A stretch of 63,468 nt of DNA. Source: Neokomagataea thailandica NBRC 106555 (GTDB lineage: Bacteria; Pseudomonadota; Alphaproteobacteria; Acetobacterales; Acetobacteraceae). The DNA is taken from NCBI RefSeq assembly GCF_001598495.1, contig NZ_BCZB01000018.1, positions 1-63,468 of the forward strand, read 5' to 3'. A model generated the notes under the pieces. That model had not been told where the DNA came from. It did no database searches and was given only the letters and a program-made list of their open reading frames with translations. Positions 54,972 to 63,468 of the stretch are shown here, piece after piece. Within the stretch, counting starts at the first letter, position 1. Every line of letters starts with the position of its first letter. A program made the translations under genes and the position numbers.

Positions 54972-55006
54972 GTCCTACCAGCCGCAATAAGACGGTTTAT
55001 ACGGCG

Positions 55007-56704
55007 TTAGGCTTGTGGTTTCCGGGAGTTGGCCTTGGCGACTTGCTTGCCCCATTCTACGAGCTCTTTTGAACAATCGGCACGGTCCAGACGGCACTCA
55101 ATGAGGGTTGGGCCGCGTGTATGTTTTTGAGCTTCTGCGATAGCGGCTTTAAGCTCGGCGCCTGTTGTGGCTGTCAGGCCGAGGGCCTTTCCACCGCGTA
55201 GTGAGCCGTCTTCTGCGCCGGTGCCGCCATTGAAGGCATCCATCAGCTTCGCGTAGTTCCAGTTTTGGATGTAGTTATATGGCCCGTCATGGATTTTGAT
55301 TTCAATGACATAGCCGAAGTTATTGATCAGGAAGATGATGACCGGCACTTCGTAGCGGATCATCTGAGCGACTTCCTGAGCCGTCAGTTGGAAAGAACCA
55401 TCGCCCACCATCAGCACATGTTTGCGCTCCGGTGCAGCAACAGCACTACCGAAGACGGATGGAACACTCCAGCCGATATGGCCCCATTGCATTTCAGATT
55501 CGACGCGTGCGCCTTCTGGCAGGGTCATGCGTGTTGCGTTGAACCAAGAATCGCCTGTTTCAGCAAAGAGCGTGGTGTCACTATCGACCAAGGCGTTGAT
55601 CTGACGTGTCAGTTCATCGTTGGTCAGCTTGGCGTCTGGTGCGGCAGGGGCAATTGTCAGAGGTGTATAAGAATCTTTGGCTGAAGAGGGCTTGGACGGT
55701 GCTTTTGCGGCCAAAGCGCTGACAAAGGCTTTGAGTGGGATGCTGGCGAATTGTTGGTTATCGACTGTGACACTCTCTGGGTTCACTTCGATGACGTTTT
55801 CGCCACGGATCAGTTTGCGCCAGCCGACTGATGCGTAGTCATTCCAGACGGGGCCGAGTGTGATGACGCCGTCAGCGCCTTCAACAATCTTCTCGGTGCC
55901 TTTGCTGCTGACTTCACCCCAATAAACGCCTCGGTATAGAGGGTGTGCTTCTGAGAAGAGGCCCTTGGCTGCGCTCATTACGGTGACGGCACAGCCGAGG
56001 CGTTCTGCCAGTGTGACGGTTTCTTCGAGTGCTTCGGCTGATTTGAGTTTGTTGCCGACCAGAATGACCACTTTCTCGCGTTTTTCGAGGAACGCTAAGC
56101 TGGCATCCAGAGCGGCGCTCAGGCTGGTGTCATCAACGGGTTGGCTAGAGAAGAGTGCTGAAATCGGGCCGGGGCGTACGCAAGGGGATGCTGCGATGTT
56201 GCAGGCAATTTCAAGGTAGGCAGGTTTCTTCTCGCGCAGGGCCGTGCGGATGACGTGGTCGATCTGTGCCGGTGCATTTTCGGGAGAAACGATGATTTCA
56301 GCTGCAACGGTAACGTGCCGCACCATTTCGCGCTGATAGGAGTAATCCGTCAGCCCGATTGTGTGGTGAAGAACGTGGCCGGAACCGTGATCATTGGTGT
56401 TTGGCGCGCCGGAAACAAGGATAACGGGCAGGTTCTCAGCGTAAGCGCCACCGATGCCGTTCATGGCGGAAATCGCGCCTACGCTGAAGGTCACGATGGC
56501 GCAGGCTGCACCGTTGGAGCGTGCATAGCCTTCAGCAGAGAAGCTGCAGTTTAGCTCGTTACAGCTATAGATTTGTTCCGTACCGCCGTGCTCGATCAGT
56601 TGGTCGAGCAGGACTAGGTTATAGTCCCCGGCCACGGCGAAGTGATGCTTGAGCCCGATCTGTGTCAGGCGTTCTGCGAGGTAATGTCCGACGGTGAACG
56701 TCAT
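55007..56704 (-). CDS. pdc: Pyruvate decarboxylase
   Basis: A 565-residue thiamine-diphosphate enzyme that turns pyruvate into acetaldehyde and CO2. The start [21 protein letters not shown] matches Acetobacter PDC in length and wording (split: [15 protein letters not shown]). The proton-relay Glu lies in [14 protein letters not shown], the HH pair in LHHTIG, and the cofactor motif is [12 protein letters not shown]...FLINNFGY. Longer frames extend to 56758 but the family start is used. Bacterial PDC is known from few groups, including Acetobacter, Gluconobacter and Zymomonas. Acetaldehyde then enters ethanol or acetate metabolism. Confidence 0.96.
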   Translation of the reverse strand: MTFTVGHYLAERLTQIGLKHHFAVAGDYNLVLLDQLIEHGGTEQIYSCNELNCSFSAEGYARSNGAACAIVTFSVGAISAMNGIGGAYAENLPVILVSGAPNTNDHGSGHVLHHTIGLTDYSYQREMVRHVTVAAEIIVSPENAPAQIDHVIRTALREKKPAYLEIACNIAASPCVRPGPISALFSSQPVDDTSLSAALDASLAFLEKREKVVILVGNKLKSAEALEETVTLAERLGCAVTVMSAAKGLFSEAHPLYRGVYWGEVSSKGTEKIVEGADGVITLGPVWNDYASVGWRKLIRGENVIEVNPESVTVDNQQFASIPLKAFVSALAAKAPSKPSSAKDSYTPLTIAPAAPDAKLTNDELTRQINALVDSDTTLFAETGDSWFNATRMTLPEGARVESEMQWGHIGWSVPSVFGSAVAAPERKHVLMVGDGSFQLTAQEVAQMIRYEVPVIIFLINNFGYVIEIKIHDGPYNYIQNWNYAKLMDAFNGGTGAEDGSLRGGKALGLTATTGAELKAAIAEAQKHTRGPTLIECRLDRADCSKELVEWGKQVAKANSRKPQA

Positions 56705-57232
56705 AATCTTCAGTGCCTCATTGACCGCGCGGGCGTGACCGGAAAGCATGGAGTGCATGATTCGGTGTGCGACACGGCGGGGAAGCGCGACAAGCCGTCA
56801 GGATTGGCGGCGCCATCTGCGCGGGATTGAAAATGAAGGGCGCGAATAGAACGGTCCAAGAGCATTGGGGATTGTTCCGTAATGGGGCTGTAAACCAGCA
56901 TCGCCCTGTTGTGCTCCTTCAATAAAGACCGCGTTTCGCGCTCATGAACACTTTAAGCGTTAAGGCCGCGATAAAGAACGACCTATATCAAAACCTAACG
57001 GCAACGTGATGGAGATGCAAAATAGGGTAAACCGTTTAAAAGGTAAGATTGATCGGTTTTTCATATTTCTGTGGAGATTGTATCATGTAGAGCCTGTGTA
57101 GGTGTACCATGAGCAAAGATTTAAGGTGAGCAATTGATAAGCAGGCTATTTGAGACATTTGTCCCAATTCCGTCTGTGTCGGTAAAGAGCGTTATTGTAG
57201 GGGTAGGATGTGTGGGGCCTTCTGGTCTGATA
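56705..57232. promoter_or_regulatory. Gene-free region upstream of pdc
   Basis: About 530 bases. It holds the pdc promoter and the 3' end of the pgeF transcript. Composition falls to AT-rich near 56990-57130. No convincing gene or known riboswitch was seen. Confidence 0.55.
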
Positions 57233-58021
57233 CTACTTCAACGGGCGAATGGCGGAGACTTGGTGGCCGATATGACCACCGCCGGCAAGGGTTCTGCGGC
57301 GGTGACTGAAGAAGCGTTGGTCTGTGAGAGTGTCCACATCAAGACTGTTGACCGTTGTGGCGCCGGCTGCGTGTAGTCGATCTACGCAATAGCCCGATAG
57401 ATCAAAGAAAAAATGCCCGTCACGTGGTGCGTTGCGAAAGAAACGAGGGCCACGCTCTGGGTCTTGTGTGCAAACGGCGTCATACATATCTGGGCCGGTT
57501 TCATAGACATCTTTGCCGATACAGGGGCCGACAGCCGCATGAATGTTGTGAGCACCAATGGCTTTCATAGCGGTGACTACCGCTTCGATCACGCCACCGA
57601 CAGCGCCCCGCCAACCAGCATGAGCTGCGCCGACAATGTGACCGTCATCTGAGGATAAGAGTAGAGGTCCACAATCGGCTGTGATGGTGCTGATGGCTGT
57701 TTCGGGGCAGTCGGTGACGAGGGCATCCCCTTCTGGGCCGCGCCCGGTTGTCCAGAGAGGGGTATCAGCCCGAATGGTGTGGACGATGGCACTGTGGGTT
57801 TGCTTGAGGCCTAGAAAACGGGCGGGTTGAACGCCAAGTGTACGGGCGATGCGCGCACGATTTTCAGCAATATGTTCGGGGGCATCTATGGATGAGAGCG
57901 AGCCATTGAGGCTGTCAAAGGGGGCTGGTGAGACGCCGCCTAACCGCGTGAAGAAACCATGAGGCACGGGAAGGTGCTCATCACGCAGATACAGTTGGGG
58001 GGGGATGATTGTATCAGGCAT
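57233..58021 (-). CDS. pgeF: Peptidoglycan editing factor / purine nucleoside phosphorylase (YfiH family)
   Basis: A 262-residue protein of the YfiH/YlmD (PgeF) family, once called laccase-like polyphenol oxidase. Motifs: HGFFTRLGGVSPAPFDSLN, GLKQTHSAIVHTI, TADCGPLLLSSDDGHIVGAAHAGWRGAVGG in pieces, and AVGPCIG. The metal site uses His in QTHS, Cys in DCGP and His in AAHAGW. Members act on purine nucleosides or remove wrong residues from murein precursors. Its ATG lies inside the lgt end (8-base overlap), so they are coupled. Confidence 0.9.
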   Translation of the reverse strand: MPDTIIPPQLYLRDEHLPVPHGFFTRLGGVSPAPFDSLNGSLSSIDAPEHIAENRARIARTLGVQPARFLGLKQTHSAIVHTIRADTPLWTTGRGPEGDALVTDCPETAISTITADCGPLLLSSDDGHIVGAAHAGWRGAVGGVIEAVVTAMKAIGAHNIHAAVGPCIGKDVYETGPDMYDAVCTQDPERGPRFFRNAPRDGHFFFDLSGYCVDRLHAAGATTVNSLDVDTLTDQRFFSHRRRTLAGGGHIGHQVSAIRPLK

Positions 58022-58835
58022 GAGCTGTGCTCGGTGCTGAACGGTGCCATGCATAGAGGATAATGCTTATCCCCGCGAGGGCCATGGGTATGCAAAGGAG
58101 TTGACCCATTGTCGTACCGCCGGGGAGGAAGCCGATATTGGCATCTGGCTCACGGAAGAATTCACAAAAGCTGCGGGCTAGGGCATAGCCCACCAGAAAG
58201 AGGCCGGAGAGGAAGCCTGTGCGTTGACGGAGTTTCTCTTGCCCAGCAGCAACCAGCATAACCAGCAGTAACAGGACGCCTTCTGTGAGGGCTTCATACA
58301 GTTCTGATGGATGCCGAGCGATGGGGCCGCCAGTGGGGAAAATCATGGCCCATGGTAAGTTCTCCGGTGCGGGACGGCCCCAGAGTTCACCGTTAACGAA
58401 ATTGGCACAGCGACCGAGACCTAATCCGATGGGAACAACGGGTGCAATCCGGTCAGCAAATGCGAAGAAGTTAATGTTACGCTTCCATGTGAACCAGATC
58501 AGCATGAGGATGACCCCCAATGCGCCACCATGGAAAGACATGCCGCCTTGCCATGTTTTGAGAATCTCGATGGGGTGAGAGAAGTAAAAATCTGGACGGT
58601 AGAACAGGACATAGCCGAGCCGACCGCCCAGCAAGACGCCGATAATACCGTAGAAGAGAAAGTCATCGACGAGAGCGCTGTTAGCGACGCTGGGTGAAAG
58701 GCGGCATAACCGTTTGGCAAGTGGTAGCGCTAAAATAAACGACACCATATAGGCTAGCGCATACCACCGTATGGATAATGGGCCGATATGAAAGGCTACT
58801 GGGTCAAAACCGGGGAACAGGAGCGGATGGCTCAT
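58014..58835 (-). CDS. lgt: Prolipoprotein diacylglyceryl transferase
   Basis: A 273-residue membrane enzyme that attaches diacylglycerol to the lipobox cysteine. It shows IRWYALAYMVSFILA, SFHGGALGVILMLIW, and the signature GRCANFVNGELWGRP (usual form GRxGNFxNxExxG), with about seven helices and RHPSELYEALTEG. It would process the lipoprotein at 26.7 kb among others. First gene of the lgt-pgeF pair. Confidence 0.95.
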   Translation of the reverse strand: MSHPLLFPGFDPVAFHIGPLSIRWYALAYMVSFILALPLAKRLCRLSPSVANSALVDDFLFYGIIGVLLGGRLGYVLFYRPDFYFSHPIEILKTWQGGMSFHGGALGVILMLIWFTWKRNINFFAFADRIAPVVPIGLGLGRCANFVNGELWGRPAPENLPWAMIFPTGGPIARHPSELYEALTEGVLLLLVMLVAAGQEKLRQRTGFLSGLFLVGYALARSFCEFFREPDANIGFLPGGTTMGQLLCIPMALAGISIILYAWHRSAPSTAHA

Positions 58836-59009
58836 GGGGGGGGGACTCCAGTAGTGTGGCCTTATGGAACGGCGATGACCAATTAAAGAATGCCAGCCGT
58901 GACGCTGACGAGACTTCCTGTATAGTCGTTCTATCGCTACGAACCAAGCAATACGGACTCGGCCTTTTGAGGTTTTCGGGTATGGGTGTTGTGTTTAGGA
59001 GTTGCACGG

Positions 59010-59297
59010 ATGTCGATTAAGGCTCGTTTTTTTGATGATATTGCAGGGCTTGCTGGCAATGCGTTTTCTGCGGCGAATGGTGTACGTGAAGAAATTCACG
59101 CAATCGTACGGGCACGCGTCGATGAAGTTCTGAATGGTTTGGATCTTGTGCGTCGGGATGAGTTTGACGCTATTCAGGAAATGGCAGGGCGTGCGCGTTT
59201 AGCGCAAGAAGAAGCAGAAGCACGGTTGGCCGGGTTGGAAGAGCGACTGGCGCGTTTAGAAGCTGTGCAGAAGGTTGAGCCATCTGCAGAAGGCTGA
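59010..59297 (+). CDS. ubiK: Accessory factor UbiK (BMFP family)
   Basis: A 95-residue protein beginning MSIKARFFDDIAGLAGNAF; the C-terminal half is a coiled coil (AEARLAGLEERLARLEAVQK). UbiK binds and aids the ubiquinone biosynthesis enzymes; such a role fits a bacterium with many quinone-linked dehydrogenases. AGGAG lies 9 bases before ATG 59010. Confidence 0.88.
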   Translation: MSIKARFFDDIAGLAGNAFSAANGVREEIHAIVRARVDEVLNGLDLVRRDEFDAIQEMAGRARLAQEEAEARLAGLEERLARLEAVQKVEPSAEG

Positions 59298-59331
59298 ATG
59301 GTCTTTTACTGAGCGTGTGCTCTATGGATTT

Positions 59332-59365
59332 AAAAAGGCCTCCCAAGTTCTGGGAGGCCTTTTTT
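59332..59365. terminator. Bidirectional terminator between ubiK and the ArnT-like gene
   Basis: A 14-bp perfect stem AAAAAGGCCTCCCA/TGGGAGGCCTTTTT with loop AGTTC, with A-run and T-run ends serving both convergent genes. Confidence 0.95.
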
Positions 59366-59375
59366 ATTGGAGGTG

Positions 59376-61049
59376 TTAGCGTGGGGCGAAGAGGCCAAGG
59401 TCAAGGTGGTGGCCGTTTGAGTAATTGAGGCCAGTGATGCGCCCATACTCTGTGATGTCTGTTCCGGTTGGGGCCAAGGCTTGGCGGAAAGCGGCTTCGT
59501 CTTTGTGATCAATGAGCACGAGGCTGCATTGTTTATGCTCTGCTAGGTAACGTGCCGCAGGTTGTGGGCCTAAAAGCTGTGTATTGGGGCCGGATAAGAA
59601 AACAAGGCTGGGCTCAGAATAGGATGTTGAGATGAGTGTGCTGTCTGCGCAGGGTTGGACGGTGTGAAACAGTTCTGCCGCGCGTGGTGCAAGGCGAATT
59701 GTTTGTAGATTTGGGATTACAGCCAAGAATAGTCCGGCTTGTGTCAGAATGGCGGCTCCCATGACGCAGAAGAGGGCCTGACGGCGCTCGTGTTTGAGAA
59801 TGAACCAAATCGCGAGCAGCATGAGGGGGAAAGCGCCGCTGAAGCCGATGAGGACACGGATTGAGAGTTTATGCTCAAGATGGGCAAGCAGAATGGTACC
59901 CGCAGCACAGAAGGCGAGGCCTATAGCAGCCCATACGGCTCCATAGAGGCCTGCCAGTACCACGCCAATGCGGCTGAGTTTTTCACGCTGCCAGAGTGTG
60001 AGGGAGGCGGCGGTGAGAATGGCGATAGCAGGATAGGTTGGTAGAACGTAATGGGGCAGTTTGGTAGCGATGAGCTCAAATACCAGCCAGTGAGGTAGAA
60101 TCCAGCTGAGAAGAAAGCGGACTTCTGGAAGGGCGCGATGCCGCCAGATGGCAGGGAGTGCTAAAGCGGCAAAGAGTGACCCCGGCCAGAAGGCGATGGC
60201 AAAAACGGCTAAGTGGTAGCCTGGGAATAAGCCGTGAGACTCCTGAGCATGTCCGACTTTTCCAAGGAAGTTGTGACCCACAGCAAGAGAAAAGAATTGG
60301 CCATGGCTGAGGGTATTGATCGCGATGCACCACGGCAGAACGACTACGAGCATAAGCAGCCAGCCCCATGAAGGGCGCATGCGCTTGAAAAGGCTAGGTT
60401 GGGTTGAGCGCTCTTTTGTGAAACGCGCTGAAAGCCAGAAGGCGAGGGGGGTGCCGAGGGCTGGAATCAGGACCACTGGCCCTTTGAGCATGAGGCCGAC
60501 GCCGCAAGCGAGCCAATAGAGAAGGGCTATTTTGAGGGGCGTGGGACGTGCGTTTTCGCGGTCTTTAAAAGCGCGTAGGAGCGCGGCTTGAACCGTGAGA
60601 ATATCGAGGAGAAGGACTGTATCGATGGTGGCCATGCGGCTTTCGGCCACGAATAATGTGGACACCATGAGCAAGCTGGCCGCGAGAAGCCCTGTTATGC
60701 CGCCAAATAATGTGCTGCCAATCCATGCCGTGAGAGGAACCGCCACGGATGCAGCAATGAGGCTTGGAATACGGTAAGGCCATGTTTCACGCAGGACGTC
60801 CGGGCCAAACATGTCTTCTGCGAGCGCTGTTGAGGCGGATTCGAGCCAATAAATGCCCGCAGGTTGAAGGTAACGTGGTTTGTCTTGGAAGCGGACATCA
60901 ACGTAGTTGTGGGAGAGCAGCATTTGCTCTGATGCTTCCATATAGCGTGGCTCATCCCGGTCTAAGGGGGGGAGAGACATGCGCCCCGGAAGGGCCAAGA
61001 TGAAGGTCATCAGACCAAGAAAAATGTAGTGGCGGAGTGTTAATGTCAT
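59376..61049 (-). CDS. ArnT-like polyprenyl-phosphate glycosyltransferase
   Basis: A 557-residue membrane protein of the GT83 (ArnT/PMT) type with about 12 helices. Its first periplasmic loop has PPLDRDEPRYMEASEQML and VRFQDKPRYLQPAGIYWLES, the catalytic-type acidic motif of ArnT. Such enzymes move a sugar from a polyprenyl phosphate to lipid A or to another periplasmic acceptor. The donor sugar is unknown. The neighbouring GT2 could make the lipid-linked sugar, but a terminator separates them. Confidence 0.88.
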   Translation of the reverse strand: MTLTLRHYIFLGLMTFILALPGRMSLPPLDRDEPRYMEASEQMLLSHNYVDVRFQDKPRYLQPAGIYWLESASTALAEDMFGPDVLRETWPYRIPSLIAASVAVPLTAWIGSTLFGGITGLLAASLLMVSTLFVAESRMATIDTVLLLDILTVQAALLRAFKDRENARPTPLKIALLYWLACGVGLMLKGPVVLIPALGTPLAFWLSARFTKERSTQPSLFKRMRPSWGWLLMLVVVLPWCIAINTLSHGQFFSLAVGHNFLGKVGHAQESHGLFPGYHLAVFAIAFWPGSLFAALALPAIWRHRALPEVRFLLSWILPHWLVFELIATKLPHYVLPTYPAIAILTAASLTLWQREKLSRIGVVLAGLYGAVWAAIGLAFCAAGTILLAHLEHKLSIRVLIGFSGAFPLMLLAIWFILKHERRQALFCVMGAAILTQAGLFLAVIPNLQTIRLAPRAAELFHTVQPCADSTLISTSYSEPSLVFLSGPNTQLLGPQPAARYLAEHKQCSLVLIDHKDEAAFRQALAPTGTDITEYGRITGLNYSNGHHLDLGLFAPR

Positions 61050-61095
61050 GAAGGCATGTCCAAGTTCACCAGTGGATTTTCTGGTTCAGTCACGC

Positions 61096-61121
61096 AAAAA
61101 AAAGGCAGCGAGAACGCTGCC
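61096..61121 (-). terminator. Intrinsic terminator after the GT2 gene
   Basis: On the minus strand GGCAGCG/CGCTGCC with loop TTCT followed by eight T. It should end the F0-GT2 transcript before the ArnT-like gene. Confidence 0.92.
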
Positions 61122-61135
61122 AATAACGAGCGGTT

Positions 61136-61942
61136 TCAGTGCTCGATTGTGCGTGACGGGAGGTGGGTCCGATTTTGGAGCCACATAACGCCGAGAAGGT
61201 CACGAATACCGACGAGGGCGCGGTTGAGGTTTGTGTATTTTGATTGGCCGTGTAGGCGGGAACGGTGTTGTACCTCGTGGCAGATGAGCGGTGCGCCGTA
61301 ATGGCCGAGTAAAGCAGGCAAAAAGCGGTGAACGCCCTCAAACTGAGGGATACGCAAGAACATTGCTCGTGAGAAAAGCTTGAGTGGTGCGCCTGTATCG
61401 GGGCAGCCGTCATTCAAGAGTTTGACACGCAGACCGTTCGCAAATTTCGTGGCGATACGGCGTGAGAGGCGGTCACTACGTTTGCGGCGTACACCAACGA
61501 CGAGAGCGGGTGTGCCTTCGGCCTTTTGAGCGAGGGCAAGCATAGTGATGATTGCAGAAGGGTCATCTTGGCCGTCACCATCAATGGTGGCAATCCACTC
61601 CCCTTTTGCAGCTTCGATGCCAGTGCGTAGCGCGGCAGATTTTCCAAGGCGCTTAGGGTGGCTGATGATACGAAGCTGAGGCAGGAAGGAGGCGCGGGCT
61701 TCAAGGAGTTTCTGCACCGTGCTGTCTGTGCTGCCGTCATCTACTGCGACAACCTCACATGATGGGAGGTGCTCGAGTGTTGCGGCGATTTCCTGACAGA
61801 CGGGAAGAATATTGTCGGCCTCGTTTAACACCGCCATGACAATGCTGATCGTGAGAGAGCTTTGCGTCATAGGGGGGACCGTAGAAGAGGGCGAAGACCC
61901 GGGTGACATTGAAGCATTCTCCCGGGCCTTAGCGGTTGTCAT
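61136..61942 (-). CDS. Family 2 glycosyltransferase (DPM1/ArnC-like)
   Basis: A protein of up to 268 residues. The GT2 domain has ISIVMAVLNEADNILPVC, VAVDDGSTDSTVQKLLEA and TIDGDGQDDPSAI, then GCPDTGAPLKLFSR. It would load a sugar on a polyprenyl phosphate. There are three in-frame starts: 61942 (right after the atpF stop, no ribosome site), 61909 (GGGAGAA 7 bases upstream, my favourite) and 61870. No C-terminal membrane helices are obvious, so it lacks the DPM membrane part. It sits after atpF in the same direction. Confidence 0.85.
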   Translation of the reverse strand: MTTAKARENASMSPGSSPSSTVPPMTQSSLTISIVMAVLNEADNILPVCQEIAATLEHLPSCEVVAVDDGSTDSTVQKLLEARASFLPQLRIISHPKRLGKSAALRTGIEAAKGEWIATIDGDGQDDPSAIITMLALAQKAEGTPALVVGVRRKRSDRLSRRIATKFANGLRVKLLNDGCPDTGAPLKLFSRAMFLRIPQFEGVHRFLPALLGHYGAPLICHEVQHRSRLHGQSKYTNLNRALVGIRDLLGVMWLQNRTHLPSRTIEH

Positions 61943-61945
61943 TGT

Positions 61946-62449
61946 TTAGGCGGCCGCTTTGCGGAGCGATGCTGGCAGAGCAGCAAGGCTTTGATCAACA
62001 AGTGATGCGGCAGCTTCTGGGTTTGATGCCAGATGTGATGCGACAACATCACGGGCAGCAGAAATGGCAATGGCCGTAGCGCGGTCACGTACTTCACGCA
62101 GAGCAGCGCGCTCTGCAGCTTCGATACGGTCACGAGCTTGGGCTTCGTAACGTTGAGCAGCGTCTTGAGCGTCCTGACGGGCGCGTTCAGCCACGGCGGC
62201 AGCTTCAGCTTCCGAGCGGGCGATCATCTGCTTCGTTTCTTCGAGTGTTTTTTCCCGTTCGCGCGTGGCGTCTTCGAGCATTTGCTCGGCTTCGCGGCGC
62301 AGGCGGGATGCTTCATCGAGGTCAGCACGGACGCGGTCTGCGCGTGCATCAAGCGTTTGCGTGATGACAGCCCAGAGTTTGCGTCCGAAAATCACGAAGA
62401 AAAGGACGAAGGCCAGTGCGGTCCAGAAACGTGGTTCGTGGAACATCAT
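61946..62449 (-). CDS. atpF: ATP synthase F0 subunit b
   Basis: A 167-residue subunit b: one N-terminal helix (FWTALAFVLFFVIFG) and a long charged coiled coil rich in Glu, Ala and Arg, ending with SLAALPASLRK. It is the peripheral stalk with b'. It follows the b' gene by 8 bases. Confidence 0.95.
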   Translation of the reverse strand: MMFHEPRFWTALAFVLFFVIFGRKLWAVITQTLDARADRVRADLDEASRLRREAEQMLEDATREREKTLEETKQMIARSEAEAAAVAERARQDAQDAAQRYEAQARDRIEAAERAALREVRDRATAIAISAARDVVASHLASNPEAAASLVDQSLAALPASLRKAAA

Positions 62450-62457
62450 GTCCTCCT

Positions 62458-63030
62458 TCAGGCTTGTGCCCGTGCGATGGCTTCGGAAATAGCCGAACCC
62501 TGTGCTGTGCTTGCGTCTGTACCGATCAGGCGACCGACAACGGTTTGAGCCGTGTGGGTTGCGATTTCTGGCAGGCTTGCAAGAGCAGCGTTACGAGATT
62601 GGGCGATACGTTCCTCGGCCTGAGCGATTTCAGCCTCTAAACGCGTTGCGGCTGCTTGGGCATGGGCCTCGGCAGTGGCGCGAGCCTCATTTTGGATACG
62701 CTCGACATTGGCACGTGCCTGTGCGGCAGCGTCATGACGTGCTTTCTGAAGCTCAGCGCTGGCCGCATCAGCTTCTGCCTTGGCGCGCCGTGCAACGTCC
62801 AGATCATTCTGGATGCGGTTACGGCGGTTTGTCAGAACCCGTTCAACCTTTGGAAGGGCTGAGCGGCTAAGGACGAGGTAGAAGCCAATGAAGATGGCGG
62901 CACCCCAGACGACCTGGCCAATGACGAAATGGTCATTGAAGCGGAGCTGGGGCATGCCCGCAGCCACAGCTTGGCCCGGCACGGCCGCCAGCATAGCGGC
63001 GAACAGGAAAAAGCGTGGCATGCGGTTCAT
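62458..63030 (-). CDS. atpG: ATP synthase F0 subunit b'
   Basis: A 190-residue b' subunit: signal-like N-terminus, a membrane helix (VIGQVVWGAAIFIGFYLVLS) and a long coiled coil with RNRIQNDLDVARRAKAEAD. Paired b and b' are typical of Rhodospirillales and related alphaproteobacteria. The order a-c-b'-b is usual for an F0 operon that is separate from F1. Confidence 0.92.
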   Translation of the reverse strand: MNRMPRFFLFAAMLAAVPGQAVAAGMPQLRFNDHFVIGQVVWGAAIFIGFYLVLSRSALPKVERVLTNRRNRIQNDLDVARRAKAEADAASAELQKARHDAAAQARANVERIQNEARATAEAHAQAAATRLEAEIAQAEERIAQSRNAALASLPEIATHTAQTVVGRLIGTDASTAQGSAISEAIARAQA

Positions 63031-63043
63031 TGTGACCCTCGAC

Positions 63044-63268
63044 TTAGGAGAACAGGATCAGGAATGCGATCAGCAGGGCGAACAGTGCAACAGCTTCTGT
63101 CAGCGCGAAGCCGAGCATGCCGAGGCCGAACACGTTTGCACGTGATGCAGGGTTGCGGCCGATGGTGCTGACCAGCGTTGAGAAGATGTTGCCGATACCG
63201 ACGCCGACACCTGCCAGAGCGATAACTGCCAGACCGGCGCCGATTTCACGAGCTGCTTGAACGTCCAT
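63044..63268 (-). CDS. atpE: ATP synthase F0 subunit c
   Basis: A 74-residue c-ring subunit with two helices: [21 protein letters not shown] and, after the polar loop [13 protein letters not shown], the helix [17 protein letters not shown], which carries the proton-binding Glu in place of the Asp of E. coli. Located between the a and b' genes. Confidence 0.96.
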   Translation of the reverse strand: MDVQAAREIGAGLAVIALAGVGVGIGNIFSTLVSTIGRNPASRANVFGLGMLGFALTEAVALFALLIAFLILFS

Positions 63269-63333
63269 GTTAGAGTTTCCTTAGAAGGCGGTTGGAAGAG
63301 AAACGAATATGCTGAGGTTATTGCGCGCTAAAA

Positions 63334-63468
63334 TTAGTGCTCAACAGCCTCGCGCAGGTAGATGCAGGTGAGGATCGCGAAGACATATGCCTGCAACAGG
63401 CCTACCAGCAACTCAAGAGCCATCAGTGCGATGTTGAACACCACTGGAGCGATGGCAATGACGTGACC
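63334..63468 (-). CDS. atpB: ATP synthase F0 subunit a, C-terminal fragment
   Basis: The last 44 residues of subunit a read (in pieces) IAIAPVVFNIALMALELLVG, LLQAYVFAILTCIYL and REAVEH, then TAA at 63334. GLLQAYVFAIL is the last-helix signature. The rest lies outside the window to the right. Confidence 0.95.
   Translation of the reverse strand, partial: GHVIAIAPVVFNIALMALELLVGLLQAYVFAILTCIYLREAVEH

Noticed and set aside
1-63468. CRISPR array, transposase, phage genes or toxin/defence islands
   Set aside because: No regular spaced repeats, no transposase, integrase or phage structural motifs were recognised in any strong frame.

Overview
This window looks like the chromosome of an acetic acid bacterium (Acetobacteraceae, near Gluconobacter or Neokomagataea; genus not certain). 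The evidence is a complete membrane-bound D-fructose dehydrogenase set (fdhSCL), a second GMC-type dehydrogenase, an Acetobacter-like pyruvate decarboxylase, several TonB receptors and sugar porins, and an F0 ATP synthase operon split from F1 in the order a-c-b'-b. All calls rest on reading the sequence and on remembered families; no search was run.

Layout. 1-10.2 kb (minus strand): fdhS-fdhC-fdhL, a GlcG-like secreted protein, an OprB sugar porin, a shikimate-dehydrogenase-family protein that is probably a 5-ketofructose reductase, a TonB receptor, and a histidine kinase with the start of its response regulator. This reads as one fructose / 5-ketofructose locus. 10.7-14.8 kb: a TonB receptor translationally coupled to a histidine acid phosphatase. 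14.9-19.3 kb: hisG-hisD, infA-maf-RNase G-like-yacG and tRNA-Phe. 19.6-22.8 kb: DoxX, a cobalamin riboswitch driving a Ni/Co transporter, and rho. 23-26.5 kb: a GMC dehydrogenase with a subunit-3-like partner, and an E2 acyltransferase lacking its subunit-binding domain. 26.7-31.2 kb: an L,D-transpeptidase lipoprotein and a second TonB-receptor/phosphatase pair whose receptor is frameshifted.

31.5-36.1 kb: a large AIDA-like repeat protein with a C-terminal Hint domain, plus a glycosyltransferase with duplicated N-terminal modules. 36.2-40.7 kb: radA, mlaEF with a coupled small membrane protein, and a secreted proline-rich protein. 40.9-44.4 kb: the assimilatory sulfate operon cysH-cysD-cysNC. 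44.5-51 kb: a zinc-ribbon protein, a secreted unknown, a cation/proton antiporter, two MFS transporters and UDP-glucose dehydrogenase. 51.4-55 kb: an OprO/P-type porin and pstS, divergent, with Pho-box-like repeats between them. 55-63.5 kb: pdc, pgeF-lgt, ubiK, an ArnT-like and a family 2 glycosyltransferase, and the F0 genes, running off the right edge in atpB.

The strongest themes are periplasmic sugar oxidation with cytosolic recovery of the product, and phosphate scavenging (two receptor/phosphatase pairs plus a PhoB-like porin/pstS region). No CRISPR array, insertion sequence or prophage was seen.
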